From positions 52,118,108 to 52,182,107 of the forward strand of contig OY759217.1 of the NCBI GenBank assembly GCA_963662175.1: a stretch of 64,000 bases of DNA, written 5' to 3'. The position numbers were made by a program, and so were the translations under genes. This stretch comes from Aradus depressus. Lineage: Eukaryota; Arthropoda; Insecta; Hemiptera; Aradidae. Positions 10,414-21,140 of the stretch are shown here, piece after piece (position 1 is the first letter of the stretch; each line of letters begins with the position of its first letter). The notes beneath the pieces are model-generated. The model ran no database searches. It was not told the DNA's origin and saw only the letters and a list, made by a program, of their open reading frames with translations.

Positions 10414-10913
10414 ATTGAGAACCTCCTGCAGTAGATCCTTAGTTGATGTCCTGCCAGAGGAACACCACCATGCAACATTCCATCAGTTGTAGCGTCTTCT
10501 GTAGCGAAAGTTAGTTCCATATTTCGCTGAGAGCCACGTCCTTTCCATCGCCTGTGTGTGTCCTCTATACTCCATGTAACGGGTCAACGAAATTCAGCGA
10601 GTGATTTACAGTGAGATGAGCGCGTAGTCGTCTGGCTCCTCGATGTCGTTTCTCTGAGAACATAGACTTTCTCTGTTTAATCTTTGCGCAGATATTGGGT
10701 ATGATCGTTGCGTTGCGAAGTAGCACCCATGTGTTTCTCTGCTGGGGGAGGATACGTCCGCCCTGATTCTTGCGCATGGAGAAGAGGCTCTCAACGATTT
10801 CGCGAGCCGTCTCCGAAAAAGCTAAAGCAACAAAAAGAAATATGATGGAAGAACTAAAAAAATAAAAGCTATGAAAAACGGAATGCATAAAATGCAGTTA
10901 TAGTAACTTAAAT
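10414..10913. other. Spacer between SINEs
   Basis: About 500 bp of mixed composition. Minus-strand frames at 10565-10888 overlap in two registers without recognisable domains. Nothing is supported. Confidence 0.4.
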
Positions 10914-11130
10914 GGGCGCCGGTAGCTAAGAGGTAACGTGGTTCCCCCCGCAGTCCTTCGGATGGGACGTTAAGCGATGGTAGGATATCAGCTATTCGTT
11001 AAAGACCCATACATTAGATAATTAAACCGGGGTTGGAATTGCTCAGCAGAGTTGGGCTCAAGTCCACCAGAGCGACTTAGTAGGCGATATGACCTCATAG
11101 GTAAAGCCCGGGCATGACTCACAATAACTA
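10914..11130 (+). mobile_element. SINE copy with internal deletions
   Basis: The head GGGCGCCGGTAGCTAAGAGG is followed, after a deletion of the B-box part, by GTCCTTCGGATGGGACGTTA and the family 3' end GCCCGGGCATGACTCA. Confidence 0.8.
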
Positions 11131-11274
11131 TAATTATAAAAGTAACTGTTTTAGGTTATGTACTCATAATAAATTTCAAATTGGTTTGTCAACGTTTTAT
11201 AATTTCAGGGAGAAAAGGAGACTATTTCTGGAAAATGTCTTATGTACATGTGTGTTCAATTTCAACACTGGAGT

Positions 11275-11735
11275 GAACCTTTATTTGCAGCGGAATCAGG
11301 TGAAGGAGAGAGGATCAGAGAGCCTCAACTCAAAGACCCCAATATCGATGTAATGACTATATCGATATAAAATTTCTTATTTAAAGTCAAAACCCAATGA
11401 GGGCAATACCTGTTAAATTTCAACGAAATGGGCCGAAGGGAAGGAAGGGGGGGGGGGGGGGGGGTGCAGAGAAGGGACTCAACTCAAAGACCTTAATAAC
11501 TTCTGATGTAATGAATGTATCGATACAAAATTGAGTACGCAAATTTAGTAGCACCTAAGTAAGTTAAATATTGATTATTAGCCCAAACAGTAGATTAGTT
11601 TTGGATGAGGGGCGTAAAGGTAATTAATTAATTAATTCTGGGGAAGTAATTCAACTACGGAAGTGAAAACATGAAATTCCGGTGAAATCTGACCGATTAC
11701 ATAACTACCCCTATACTTCCTATATAGCTGAAGTT
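11275..11735 (+). repeat. Family D copy, right half with terminal inverted sequence
   Basis: Contains two internal modules of the type ACTCAA-AGACC-TTAATAACTT, with GTAATGAATGTATCGATAC, and an 18-G run at 11447-11464. It ends GACCGATTACATAACTACCC then CTATACTTCC, the inverse of the family start seen at 29405. No coding sequence. Confidence 0.7.
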
Positions 11736-12327
11736 AAATTACATACATTATTATTTATAGTTAACAATCGATAGTGGGAAACGGCGACCTCTATAATGTT
11801 CACAGACGTAAGAAACCAGTGTTTTTGTGACGGACAGTAAAGTGAGTGACCGCCTCGGCAACGCGCTCTGCCTCTCTTCACAATGTATATTGTACACTGT
11901 ATTGTAAACGACATTTCTTTACCGGTAAAGATAAAAATAAATTTATCACTGGTTTATTATTAGATCTTCTGTTTATTATTTTATCTTAATCATAATTATA
12001 ATTACCTACTAGTAATCTCATCTAGTTAGTTATTCATATCACTTCAGTACAATAATTGTACAATAATAGTACAATAATTATTATATTGTTTTCATAGGCA
12101 TACAAATTGTTTATTGTAATTTATTTACTATTTTACAAAAGAAATACCTCTTCTAAATAAAAAAAAGTGTACTCTCATAGTTATGTGTAAACATCGGTTG
12201 TTTATGTGTGTTTTTTCTCTGGAAAAAAGGCAAGAATGAAATTTCAATAGCAACATTTTTAACGTTACATTTTATTTGACTAAAATAAGATAAGTATATC
12301 TGAAATATGTGAATATACATATATATA
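11736..12327. other. AT-rich intergenic DNA
   Basis: Rich in TTAT and TAATA; small frames on the minus strand only. Nothing recognised. Confidence 0.5.
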
Positions 12328-12856
12328 CAGTACAATCTCGATTATCCGTATTCGCGATTAACCGTGGTGTGTAAGCAGTAAGTTTAGGTTCCTAGAAACT
12401 TAGGGACAGAGTAGAATGACAATTATGACAGTTTTCTCGATTATTCGTATTCGCGATTAACCGTGGTGTGTAAGCAGTAAGTATAGGTTCCTAGAAACTT
12501 AGAGACAGAGTAGAGTGAATATGATGACAGTTTTGGCGCTAAAGAAGGAAACATTCAGACAAGTCAAGCAATGGAACCAGTTCATGTCTTCCTCAACTTC
12601 TGCAAACAGGAAAATTTTGACTTCCATGACGTCATGAATTTGAGAAAAATTAGAACTGAAGTAAGGAAAATCATTTCAAACCGCAAAAAACAAAGAAGGA
12701 TTACTTTATATTTCAAGCCCTGATAGCGTTATAACATGACAATGTACACGCATATGTCAGTCGTTAAATAAAAAGTGTCTCGATTAACCGTGGTTTTCAT
12801 TTATCCGTGCGACCTCTCCCCCACCCCCAGTACCCCGGATAATCGAGGTTCTACTG
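12328..12856 (+). mobile_element. pogo/Tigger-type element, internally deleted, 529 bp
   Basis: Termini CAGTACAATCTCGATTATCC and GGATAATCGAGGTTCTACTG are inverted repeats of the pogo/Tigger type, flanked by TA at 12326-12327 and 12857-12858. The first ~99 bp are duplicated in tandem (12337-12435 and from 12436). A remnant of the transposase C-terminus remains. Confidence 0.85.
12571..12723 (+). pseudogene. Tigger-like transposase C-terminal tail
   Basis: A 50-codon frame runs into a native-looking TGA and ends with basic residues followed by QRRITLYFKP. That is the typical K/R-rich, I-T-x-Y-F tail of pogo/Tigger transposases. The helix-turn-helix DNA-binding and DDE catalytic parts are missing, so it is inactive. 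The reading frame is also open upstream of the ATG at 12571, showing that this methionine is internal. It lies near the 3' end of the element, as expected. Confidence 0.65.
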
Positions 12857-12989
12857 TATATATAAATCTATAAATAGATAATATATAAATATATATATAA
12901 ATCATTTGTTACAATTAATTTTTTAGCAATACTTACGGTAGTCGTGCAATTATAATACAATCAATATTAGAAAATCCAAAAATGAAGAA

Positions 12990-13370
12990 CAAAATTCATG
13001 TCTCTCTTTGTGTCTGCAAACATGTAGAGTGAATACATTGAAACGAAACTTTGTAACGCAATTTTCGAAACTTTTTAACCCCCTCCCCAGGGTATGGTCC
13101 TTTGGGGCGAGACTTATAAAATTTCATTCCAATATATTCATTACATGGGCAGTAATTAAGGGTTTTTAGTTAACTTCCTGAACTCAGGCATTCGAAATTC
13201 AATGACTTTGGCTCCCATAAGTTTCTGGATACATAAAAACAGATCTTGCAGGGTACGGCCCAGTCAGAAGTTCCTAGATCTTGGAGTTTCGGTAAAAACT
13301 CAAAATGAAATTTCTAATGGATTACATGACTTCCCATATACTACGTAGCTTGAAAAGTAATATGACTGAG
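12990..13370 (-). repeat. Degraded family D copy
   Basis: GAAATTTCTAATGGATTACA then CTTCCCATATACTACGTAGC matches the family right terminus. Upstream are weak matches to the modules, such as TTCATTACATGGGCAGTAAT. Confidence 0.45.
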
Positions 13371-13504
13371 AAATAGACGATAGGAAAGTGTGATTAATAA
13401 ATGGAAAAATAAACAGAAGATATGTTGGTGAAGGACATTTAAAGATAACTGAAAGAGGTGGAATGTTAACTCACATTAAACTGTTGACATTATGTTTAGA
13501 TGGA

Positions 13505-13537
13505 TACTAGCTGTGGTATCAGGCGTTGTCCGGTAAA
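13505..13537 (+). repeat. Isolated 33-bp Helitron minisatellite half-unit
   Basis: TACTAGCTGTGGTATCAGGC followed by GTTGTCC resembles one 33-bp unit of the arrays at 1640 and 5625. No Helitron end is evident around it. Confidence 0.4.
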
Positions 13538-14059
13538 GTAACAACATCTTTCAAAACTTTACCAAGGAAATCAATTACACTGAATCGTATTAGACAAATG
13601 TAGTACTTGGTGTTGCACGACGTTGCAGTTCGACGTTCGTGTGACTAGCCACTGTTCCCTCACCTTAGATATAAGGTGCACTATTCAGAACGGCAAAGCT
13701 CCGCTTCTGGTGGACTTAGGCCATAGATTTATAGTTCACTAAAAGAAAACATTCTACATTATAACAACATTATGTTTCTGAACAAAAATGACAAATTTGC
13801 GTTTTTAAGATTTTTTACTCCCCTTCTTCCGGTGGTCCTATTTCTCTGGTTAACGAAATTACTCGTAATCTTCATCTTGAATTTCATTATTCTTAGGGAT
13901 CAAGTTTTTTATTTAAGGCATTTTTTTTCGTTTTATCACATGACAATAATTACATTTATTTTATAAATGTTTAAATATCTTCGAAATTTTGTTTCATCAA
14001 TCGAGATTTTCGCAACTGGTTCTCTTAAAAAAAAAAATGAATTGTATAAAAATACATAC
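13538..14059. other. Intergenic DNA
   Basis: AT-rich with no recognised repeat. The 64-codon frame at 13772 is F/L/I-rich, as expected of AT-rich noise. Confidence 0.4.
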
Positions 14060-14800
14060 ATTCAAATTAATAATATTATAAAAAAAAATTAATAAACAAA
14101 TATATGAATGCATTTTGTTTTAAAACAAGCCATGAATAAAAAAACAAAACACGACCATCAGCTGTTTTAATTAGTGTAGAGGAGTCGATGGTTGGAAGGT
14201 CTGAGTTGAGATGGAGTGAGAGTTTAGGCTTAAGGTGTGGAGAACTAAGTTGTAGTGAATTGATTGTGATTAATTGGAGTTTTTATTGAAATAGATGCAA
14301 AAAGGAGGTACATTTATTTATTCATATGTTTTATATGCCCTAAAATAACAAATTTGAAGAATGGCCAGTATTTAGAAAGAAAAGAGACTGAAATATAAAT
14401 GTAAAAATTAGCTTGGAAGATTTCTTTTTGTAGGTAATTTGATTTTTTTTATTTCTTAGTTATTAATTTTATTATATAGGTAGTTTAAGTAAATAAACCC
14501 AATTATTTGTCCTCGTAATTCTAAGCTATTCATTTTCCCTGTTGGCCCAGTAAGATAATTTAAAAAACCTTTGGATTAGATTTAATATTATAGCAAAATA
14601 AAAAATAAAAAAACAATATGGCATCTCTTTAGAAATCCAAATGAAAAGTTGATTAATTGAATTTTTTTTTAAATACGTGCACTTTCTTAAAAATTGCACG
14701 TCTTGAACTTTTGATATTTTTTTAGCGCCCTTTTTGGAAAATACTGTAGAAATCAAAATTTAGTAAAAGACAAATTACAAAATCAAAATATAGTTCAAAT
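14060..14800 (+). repeat. Dispersed repeat R, copy 1
   Basis: Shares ordered blocks with 24050-24810: CATTTTGTTTTAAAAC, CCAGTAAGATAATTTA, ACAATATGGCATCTCTTTAG and ACTGTAGAAATCAAAATTTA. No inverted termini or coding region were found, so its class is unknown. Confidence 0.6.
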
Positions 14801-15640
14801 TTTTAGAGAAAATGTGGTAATTTTTATTTGTTTATTTAAATATAAATAGTTTTATTAATTCAATTAGGTATTATTTATATTTATTTAACATTACATTTTT
14901 TTATTTATCACAGAATAGTAAAAGGGGAGGCTGAGATTGGAAGATTGAACAGCAAGACGTCACGGCTAGGGCGGATGGAGGAGGAAGTCTCAGTTATCAT
15001 ACTACCTCGTAGTCTATATAACTTGGGTATGGTCCCTACAGGTCCTTAGCTTAAGCTGCGCCCTCTTGAAGGTCACATTTCGCTCTTCTAATCTTGCAAC
15101 TAGATCGTGGTTCCTTCTTTTTCTCCTTTCCGCCCCCATGAGCTCGGGCGGTGGGCCCGTGAAGAGGTGGCGGTGAAGCAGCTAAGCGAGTTATCGCCGC
15201 CAAGCGCAGTAACTGCCAAGGCAGGCCGGAGGAGAGATGAGTGTTCCGCAGATAACTGGATGAAAGACCGCCCACCCGGGATAACCAACTTAACTGGAGG
15301 TGGCTCGCTGCTCTGCCTCTCATTAGAGCGGGGGCGGTTCACGTCAGATCCCCCCCCCCCCCCCCGCACCTCTCCAGGCCACGCCCTACTCTCTAATTAG
15401 TAGCCACCCTATCCAATTTTCGATCTCATCTTTTTATAGCATTCTCAGGCATCAGTATCACTAATTTAATGAATCACTTCAATGTACATCCCCCGCTCGA
15501 ATTAATCATCTCAGTGTTTGCACTTCCGCACAAACTAATCCACCAATTAAGTTAAAAATTAATAGGTGTCTTACTGAACATCTTTTGTTGAATCCTCATT
15601 CAACATTTCCTGTCGATAAATTCATTCTATTGTGAGTTAT
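14801..15640. other. Intergenic DNA with a GC-rich island at about 15050-15400
   Basis: The island is rich in CpG (for example GAGCTCGGGCGGTGGGCCCG) against AT-rich surroundings, and frames are open on both strands. It could be a promoter, an exon or simply unique DNA. No domain is recognisable. Confidence 0.35.
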
Positions 15641-15649
15641 CGTATTCAC

Positions 15650-16060
15650 AGTTAAACACAATAACATCCGATAGAATGATTGTATCAATACATATTTTTA
15701 TGTGTGGACCCATAAGCTAATAAGGACAACTATTATTTCAGTCTAGTCGACCAAAAGGAAGAGAAGGATTAGAGGGGGCTTAACTCAAAAACTGTGTACC
15801 TACTGAATGTATCGACACAATATTCAGTGTCCGAGATGTGCCTGAAGACAGCTAACTATTTTCATACAAATTACCGGAAGATGAGAAGGGCAGAAGGGCT
15901 GGGCTCCTTTATGCGGGAGAGCGAATACTTAGTTCATTACAAATAATTTAAGGTGAGGAAGTACAATAGCGATGATTCACCGACGACTTTTTCCTGCCAA
16001 CAATTAACGAAAAATATCATTGCGGATAAATGAGGCGCCCACTATCCTTCCAAATGTCGT
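15650..16060 (+). repeat. Family D copy
   Basis: Contains GATAGAATGATTGTATC, a GGATTAGAGGGGGCTTAACT module, and the 3' block GATTCACCGACGACTTTTTC followed by a segment TTAACGAAAAATATCATTGC that recurs near 16635. Confidence 0.65.
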
Positions 16061-16309
16061 CGACTCCCCTAGGGGTCCTTGACTAGCTGACACTGCACTT
16101 TCCCACCCTACCTTTACTGCTCAACAAACACAATGCAGTACAACTCCACTGCAATTCTCTTTGACACCATTCGTATATTTTCGATATATTTATTCTGGGG
16201 TACACCCAGAGGCCCACAGGAGAATTCCGGTAAAAAGTGAAGATCGAATTATTGATCATTTACATAACTTTCCTTATACTTTCTGGGGAATTAACATTAA
16301 TTTGTCTCC

Positions 16310-16690
16310 CTAATTCCAGACAACATAAAGTATGGAATGAGCATTCAGAAATCCGTCTGTTAGTCAAAACGGTCGATTGGTTTAGAGGGAGAGCGGTAAC
16401 TTAATTGATTAATTCATTCTGGGGAAGTACATTAACGGTGATTCACCGACAACTTTTTTTTATCATTATTTGATTTTTACAATTGAATCACTAAATCACT
16501 AAACCTAGTACGCACTGGGACTCTGAATCGACTCTGCGTCTGGGGTGAACCTATGTGCGTCTCGCCCTGCACCCGTTGCCCCACATAGGTCAGTACGAGA
16601 ATCCAAACAAGCGACGACTTTTCCTAGCCAAAAATTAACGAGAAATATCATTGCAAATAACTGAGGCCCCCAATATTCTTCCAAATGTCG
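16310..16690 (+). repeat. Family D copy interrupted by a 135-bp insert
   Basis: CGGTCGATTGGTTTAGAGGG, CTGGGGAAGTACATTA and GATTCACCGACAACTTTTTT are family motifs. An unrelated segment occupies about 16470-16605, after which AGCGACGACTTTTCC and TTAACGAGAAATATCATTGC resume the order seen at 15995-16060. Confidence 0.6.
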
Positions 16691-16700
16691 TAGATTAACC

Positions 16701-16743
16701 CAGAGAGCCCTCTGGTAGTAGGCGATATGATCTAGTTAAAGCC
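16701..16743 (+). mobile_element. SINE 3' fragment
   Basis: CTCTGGTAGTAGGCGATATG and GTTAAAGCC match the distal SINE body only. Confidence 0.6.
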
Positions 16744-17298
16744 ACAAAAACAAACTTAACTGAGTTTTGAATATTTCTTAATTTCTTTCAATATAATACA
16801 ATGTGGCAGAGAAGAAGGGTCATCATTTCTTTCCTTATCCGGTTAAGGGAGAGTTTTCCATTTTCATTTTCGGAAGAAAGTTTAAGAACGACTTTGGGAG
16901 CAAATAAGTCAGAAATACATTCCTTCATTATTTTTTATTTATTTATTTTCATTTCATCTTATCTTAAGATTTTTTTAAAACTTTTTTCAATGACGTCCAT
17001 AAATGCTGATGCATCAGAAACTCTTTCCTGGGAACAAAACTAGAATACATAAACTAAATACTAAGGAACCTTGCATAAATTATGTAATGCAATTTTTGAA
17101 CAATTTTGAACCTTCCCCCTCTCCAATCTTCCTTTCAAATTTTAAGATTATAAGAATGGTACATGTGAAAATATGTAACCCTAATTTGGGCAGTATGACA
17201 TATGAAAACACTGTCTCAGACTTCCATCTTTCCGAGTCTACTATTGACTTGATAAATAATCCACACTACATTGAGTAACTATTCACTATTTTCAAATA

Positions 17299-18270
17299 CA
17301 GTAAAATCCGGTTATAATGATATTCAAGGGACCTTGAAAAATACATCGTTATATCCGGAAATCGTTATATCCGGAACCAAACTGTTAAACCTAAATACAA
17401 ATGTATGGGCTTGTTAGTGAAAAAAAATATGTTTTACAATGATCAAAATGAGAAAGTTTACCTACTTTACTACTAAACTAAGTTTAGTTTTTTTATTTTT
17501 ATTTACTTTTTAAAATTTACTTACATTTGTAATTATATACATAAATTATGTATACTTTTTTTTAAATACTTTTTTTTTCTTTAAAAAAAAAATTATGTAT
17601 ACACATGAGTAAACTCAGTCTTCTTTTCCCAGCAAAAGAGCCAATTCATTAGCATTTTCCTGCAGAATCGGGCCGTTGATTCCCCCCCTCTCCAACCGTT
17701 GAGCCCCCCCCCCTCCCCCTCCCCCCCCCACTACTAAGAAATTTTGAGTTAACCAAAAAAAAATTGTCAAAGAATCAAATTACTTGGTTATTTCGATATA
17801 ATTGGTTATATATTTATCGATATTTCATGTAAATCGAACTAGGGAGGTTGCTGCCAACACTAGTAGCCAGATGTACTAGCATCTCAGGACACGGTATGTT
17901 GACATGATGCACTTGGCCCTGGGTACGAGCTCAGCTGATGACATTGAACTGCAACTAACGTCAGAGTGCAACAAACTGCATCTCCAATTTGGTATCTCCA
18001 TGTTGGATGGCGTGTGTGCCCCCTAGACTGTTCAGGGTTAAAGGGGACTTAATTTTTTCACAGATAGCCACCTCGTATCACCAATGGGTGAGGTTATCAA
18101 TGGTGATATAGTGACACGGTTATCACACGCGATATAAACATTGTTTGCAATCATACCGTACAATGTTACTCTTTAGTATAATTATTTATATTTATATTTA
18201 TAAATAACTCCTATGTCAGGATTCGCGTAGAATTATTCGCATAATTGATTAATCCCGGAATGGAGGATTT
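17299..18270 (+). mobile_element. Possible pogo/mariner-type element, one end certain
   Basis: TA at 17297-17298 is followed by CAGTAAAATCCGGTTATAAT and repeated CGTTATATCCGGAA motifs, like a Tc1/mariner-superfamily terminus. A matching right end is not clear; GGAGGATTTTACT near 18263 is a possible decayed one. C runs at about 17700-17730. No transposase was seen. Confidence 0.4.
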
Positions 18271-18272
18271 TA

Positions 18273-18565
18273 CTCTCCAGCAATACAAAATATGGAAATA
18301 TTTATGTAACCGGTCAGAAATTCGATATCAAGTTTTCAACGAAATTTTATGTCTTCCGAACCCTGATTTCCAAGAATGAAAAAAAAAATATGTGGCTGTG
18401 TGTGTGAACATGATAGCTCGCCATAGAATGAATATTTCGATACGAAATTTTATACTTGTATCAAGAACCCCGTATGGACGTCACCTATTTATTTTCATCC
18501 AAATAAGCTAAAGGAAGAGAGGACTTTTCGCAAATCCCGATTCTCCCAGAGCAAAGTAATCAACT
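18273..18565 (+). repeat. Family D copy, left end
   Basis: Begins with a left-terminal form (AATATTTATGTAACCGGTCA), then AGTTTTCAACGAAATTTTAT and GTGAACATGATAGCTCGCCA. It stops at the host SINE. Confidence 0.65.
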
Positions 18566-18588
18566 ATGTTTTCGCTCTCCTAACACGA

Positions 18589-19260
18589 GAGGGCGCCGCT
18601 AGCTTAGTGGCTAGCGAGAACTTCACGATCGCGGGTTCGAAACCCGACTGAGGTCTTTGGGTTTTTTTATTTGAGGGATGAAAAAACTTTGAGCACGACG
18701 TCCCTCGAATGGGGCGTTATACGATGGATCCGAAACTGTACGATGTCAGGTACTCGTTAAAGGGGGGGGGGGGCTTAGGGTTTATGACTCATGCCCGGGC
18801 TTTAACTACGAGAGCTACCAGAGCGCTCTTTCATCACTCTGGTGGACATGAGCCCGACTCTACTGTGGAAGTCCTAAATTTTGCCTACCCTAAATTTTTT
18901 ATTCATCTAGTAGGTAGGGGTCTTTAACGAGTACCTGACATCGTACAGGCTCGGGACCATCGCTTAACGTCCCATCCGAAGGACGGCATGCTTAAGTTTA
19001 TTTTACCTCCCAGATAAAATAAACTAAGGGCGTCAGTCGGGTTACGAACCCACGTTCTTGAGCTCAGAAGTCAAGCACGCATACGACTGAGCTACCGGCG
19101 CCCTCTGGTACTCTTTAAAGACCCCTGCCCTAGGTGAATAAAAATATACGGTAGGCAAAATTTAAGACTCCCAGTGAAGAATCGGGCTCATGTCCACCAG
19201 ACCACTTTGGTAGTAAACATATGACTTCATAGTTAAAGCCCGGGCATGAATCACAATAAC
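18589..19260 (+). mobile_element. SINE split by a second SINE
   Basis: The 5' half (18589-18762) has the head and B box GGGTTCGAAACCC. The 3' half (19121-19260) resumes with ACCCCTGCCCTAGGTGAATA and ends GCCCGGGCATGAATCA. The break matches the insertion of the inverted SINE exactly. Confidence 0.9.
18763..19106 (-). mobile_element. SINE inserted inside a SINE, opposite orientation
   Basis: Reading on the minus strand, it starts AGAGGGCGCCGGTAGCTCAG at 19106 and ends past GCCCGGGCATGAGTCAT, with a C run as its tail (12 C on the minus strand). The flanks GGTACTCGTTAAAG (18749-18762) and GGTACTCTTTAAAG (19107-19120) are a 14-bp target duplication with one mismatch. The host SINE supplies the target sequence. 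Confidence 0.92.
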
Positions 19261-19261
19261 T

Positions 19262-19366
19262 TACTAATAACTGTTTACGTATCTAAGTTATAAGCTATCT
19301 TGATGTAAACATTTGTATGACGTATCCCATTACTATGTTATGGTTCAACAGAAATAAATATTATTT
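19262..19366 (+). repeat. Dispersed retroelement-like 3' tail
   Basis: TTATAAGCTATCTTGATGTA, TGTATGACGTATC, ATGTTATGGTTCAACAGAAA and TAAATATTATT are shared, in order, with 38945, 42083, 45274 and 52862, and in part with 40225. The AT-rich ending suggests the 3' end of a LINE. Confidence 0.6.
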
Positions 19367-19450
19367 CTCTCTTCCTCTTGCCTTCTTCTGTTAGGCCAAT
19401 TTGACTGAAAACCAATGGGTTAATTAATTTATTTTTTTGTTTTAATGCAG

Positions 19451-19542
19451 CGTCAAGAACAATTCCATTGGTCGCACCCTCTGGGGTACATGTACCGCAG
19501 ACTCTGAGGAGACAACTCGGCGGCATGTGACCCATAATTCCT
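19451..19542 (+). other. Candidate cryptic coding exon, 92 bp
   Basis: The segment lies between a strong acceptor (TTTTTTTGTTTTAATGCAG ending 19450) and a donor GTAAGC at 19543. It is GC-rich within AT-rich DNA. Only one plus-strand frame is open throughout: one base, 30 codons, one base. The peptide contains LWGTCTADSEETTRR and a final Asn-Ser, with a cysteine codon completed if it joins the next candidate exon. No family was recognised. The minus strand is also open, so strand and reality are uncertain. Confidence 0.3.
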
Positions 19543-19829
19543 GTAAGCTAAATAATATTGAGTGACATGAGTATGATTTTAAGGGTGTTAGGTTAGGGGT
19601 GGAAGGTTAGCTAAGTTGGTGTAGGTTGACTATCTTATATTTGACCCGAGGGTGTGAAGCCTGCCTAGTGTCACCCTAACCCGCTTAGGGCATCGATAGC
19701 CAGGTATCAGTCCATTATCGTTATACTAAACACTGGCTCCGAGTATTTAGGCCACTTGAAGGGCTTTCTGTCCTTCCTATCGTAGAGGGGAAATACTAAA
19801 TAAACTTTCTGCCCTACTCAAGAGGAAAA
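19543..19829. other. Unique intergenic or intronic DNA
   Basis: GT-rich unique sequence, including TTAGGTTAGGGGTGG. No repeat or gene recognised. Confidence 0.4.
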
Positions 19830-20275
19830 ACGTCGTCGGTGAATCACCGGCAATGTTACTTCCCCAGAACGAATTAATCAATTATCTTTTCAACAGTTGA
19901 CTTGAATATTCAACAGTTGACTTAGGTACATTGGGGCTCACAAATCCTCATACTAAGTTTTGTGTCGATAAATTCATTACATCGGCAGTTATTGGGGTTT
20001 TGAGTTGAGTCCCCTCAGATCCCCGCCTTCCCATCTGCTAATTCTTCTGAAAATTAATAAATGTCGTCCTTATGGGGTTTTGAATTCACATATGAAATTT
20101 TAAGACGATACATTCTTACAACGGCAGTTATTATAGTTTTTGAGTTAAGCCGCTCCTCTCCCTTCTGTTGAATTTGGCTGAAATGATACACATATAAAAT
20201 TTCGGGTCGATATATTGTTTTTATCGGGAGTTATTGTGTTCACAGACTTATACAAACAGACAGACAGGAAGTGTT
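19830..20275 (-). repeat. Family D copy, reversed
   Basis: GTCGGTGAATCACCGGCAAT opens it and ACAAACAGACAGACAGGAAG closes it, the reverse of the order in plus copies. At least three internal modules of ~130 bp (TTCATTACATCGGCAGTTAT type) are present. Confidence 0.7.
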
Positions 20276-20310
20276 TTTTTTTTTTATCTGTGAATATAGG
20301 TTAGGTAAGG

Positions 20311-20596
20311 TTTTATGACTCATGCCCGGGCTTTAACTACGAGGTCATATCGCCTACTACTAGAGCGCTCTTTCGTCACTCTGGTGGACATGAGCCCGAC
20401 TCTACTGTCGGAGTCCTAAATATTGCCTACCCTAAATTTTTATTCACCTAGAGCAGGGGGTCTTTAACGAGTACCTGACATCGTACAGGCTCGGGACCAT
20501 CGCTTAACGTCCCATCCGAAGGACGTTTAGGAGGAAGTTTATTTTACCTCCCGGATAAAATAAACTAAGAGTTTATTTTATCCGGGAGGTGAAATT
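20311..20596 (-). mobile_element. 5'-lacking SINE ending in a foldback
   Basis: On the minus strand the body and 3' end are intact, but the tRNA head is missing. In its place, GTTTATTTTACCTCCCGG (from 20537) is followed by its inverse, GTTTATTTTATCCGGGAGG (to about 20596), a ~28-bp-arm palindrome made of SINE sequence. Confidence 0.8.
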
Positions 20597-20899
20597 TTTT
20601 AGTGAGGAAATTGTGGTTGAAAAATGAAATATGATGAGTGACAGTATCTAATGAGACACTGCCTAGAGGACAAGACACATGACAATGGAGGGGCGGTGTT
20701 TATAAGTTGAAAATGAGCTGTATGTCTTTCTGACTAATGGCCGCCAACCTGCCTGTCTGCCTGTCTGTCTGGTCCCATTCAAAACGCAAATTGGTTTCAT
20801 TGCTTCAACAACGTATCTCCACCCTGTCTCTGTTTCATAACACCCCCCATCCCCCATCCCCATCCTAACAATTCTGTTTTCGTTTTGTTTTCTCCTTAG
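20597..20899. other. Unique DNA upstream of candidate exon
   Basis: Ends with a long pyrimidine-rich tract that includes TTTTGTTTTCTCCTTAG. Nothing else is recognised. Confidence 0.4.
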
Positions 20900-20945
20900 G
20901 CGATCGGATTCAGTATACCTGTTACGATACCCGCTACTACTACTA
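20900..20945 (+). other. Candidate second cryptic exon, running into a SINE
   Basis: It follows a strong acceptor (AG at 20898-20899). In the frame that continues the 19451-19542 candidate (T plus GC gives cysteine) it reads CDRIQYTCYDTRYYYYD, slightly reminiscent of a sushi/CCP core, though not enough to call one. A 5'-truncated SINE follows directly at 20946, and no donor precedes it. If real, the exon is interrupted or exonises the SINE, reaching a stop near 21014. Confidence 0.22.
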
Positions 20946-21140
20946 CGATGGTCCCGAGCCTGTACGATGTCAGATACGCGTTAAAGTTTCTAATCACCTA
21001 CCCTTAGGTGATTAGAAAATTTAGGTTAAAGGACTCCCATAGAAGAGTCGGACTCAGGCCCACCAGAGTGACGAAAGAGCGCTTTGGTCGTAGGCAATAT
21101 GATCTTGTAGTGAAAGCCCGGGCATGAGTCATAATAACTT
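20946..21140 (+). mobile_element. 5'-truncated SINE
   Basis: Starts within the body at CGATGGTCCCGAGCCTGTAC and ends GCCCGGGCATGAGTCATAAT. It contains a small local inverted repeat, CTAATCACCTACCC / TTAGGTGATTAG, not seen in other copies. Confidence 0.85.

Noticed and set aside
15051..15400. CpG-rich island as a promoter
   Set aside because: Composition alone; no core promoter element, transcript start or downstream gene is visible.
17299..18270. Confident complete mariner element
   Set aside because: Only the left terminus is convincing; the proposed right end has extra bases and no clear TA.
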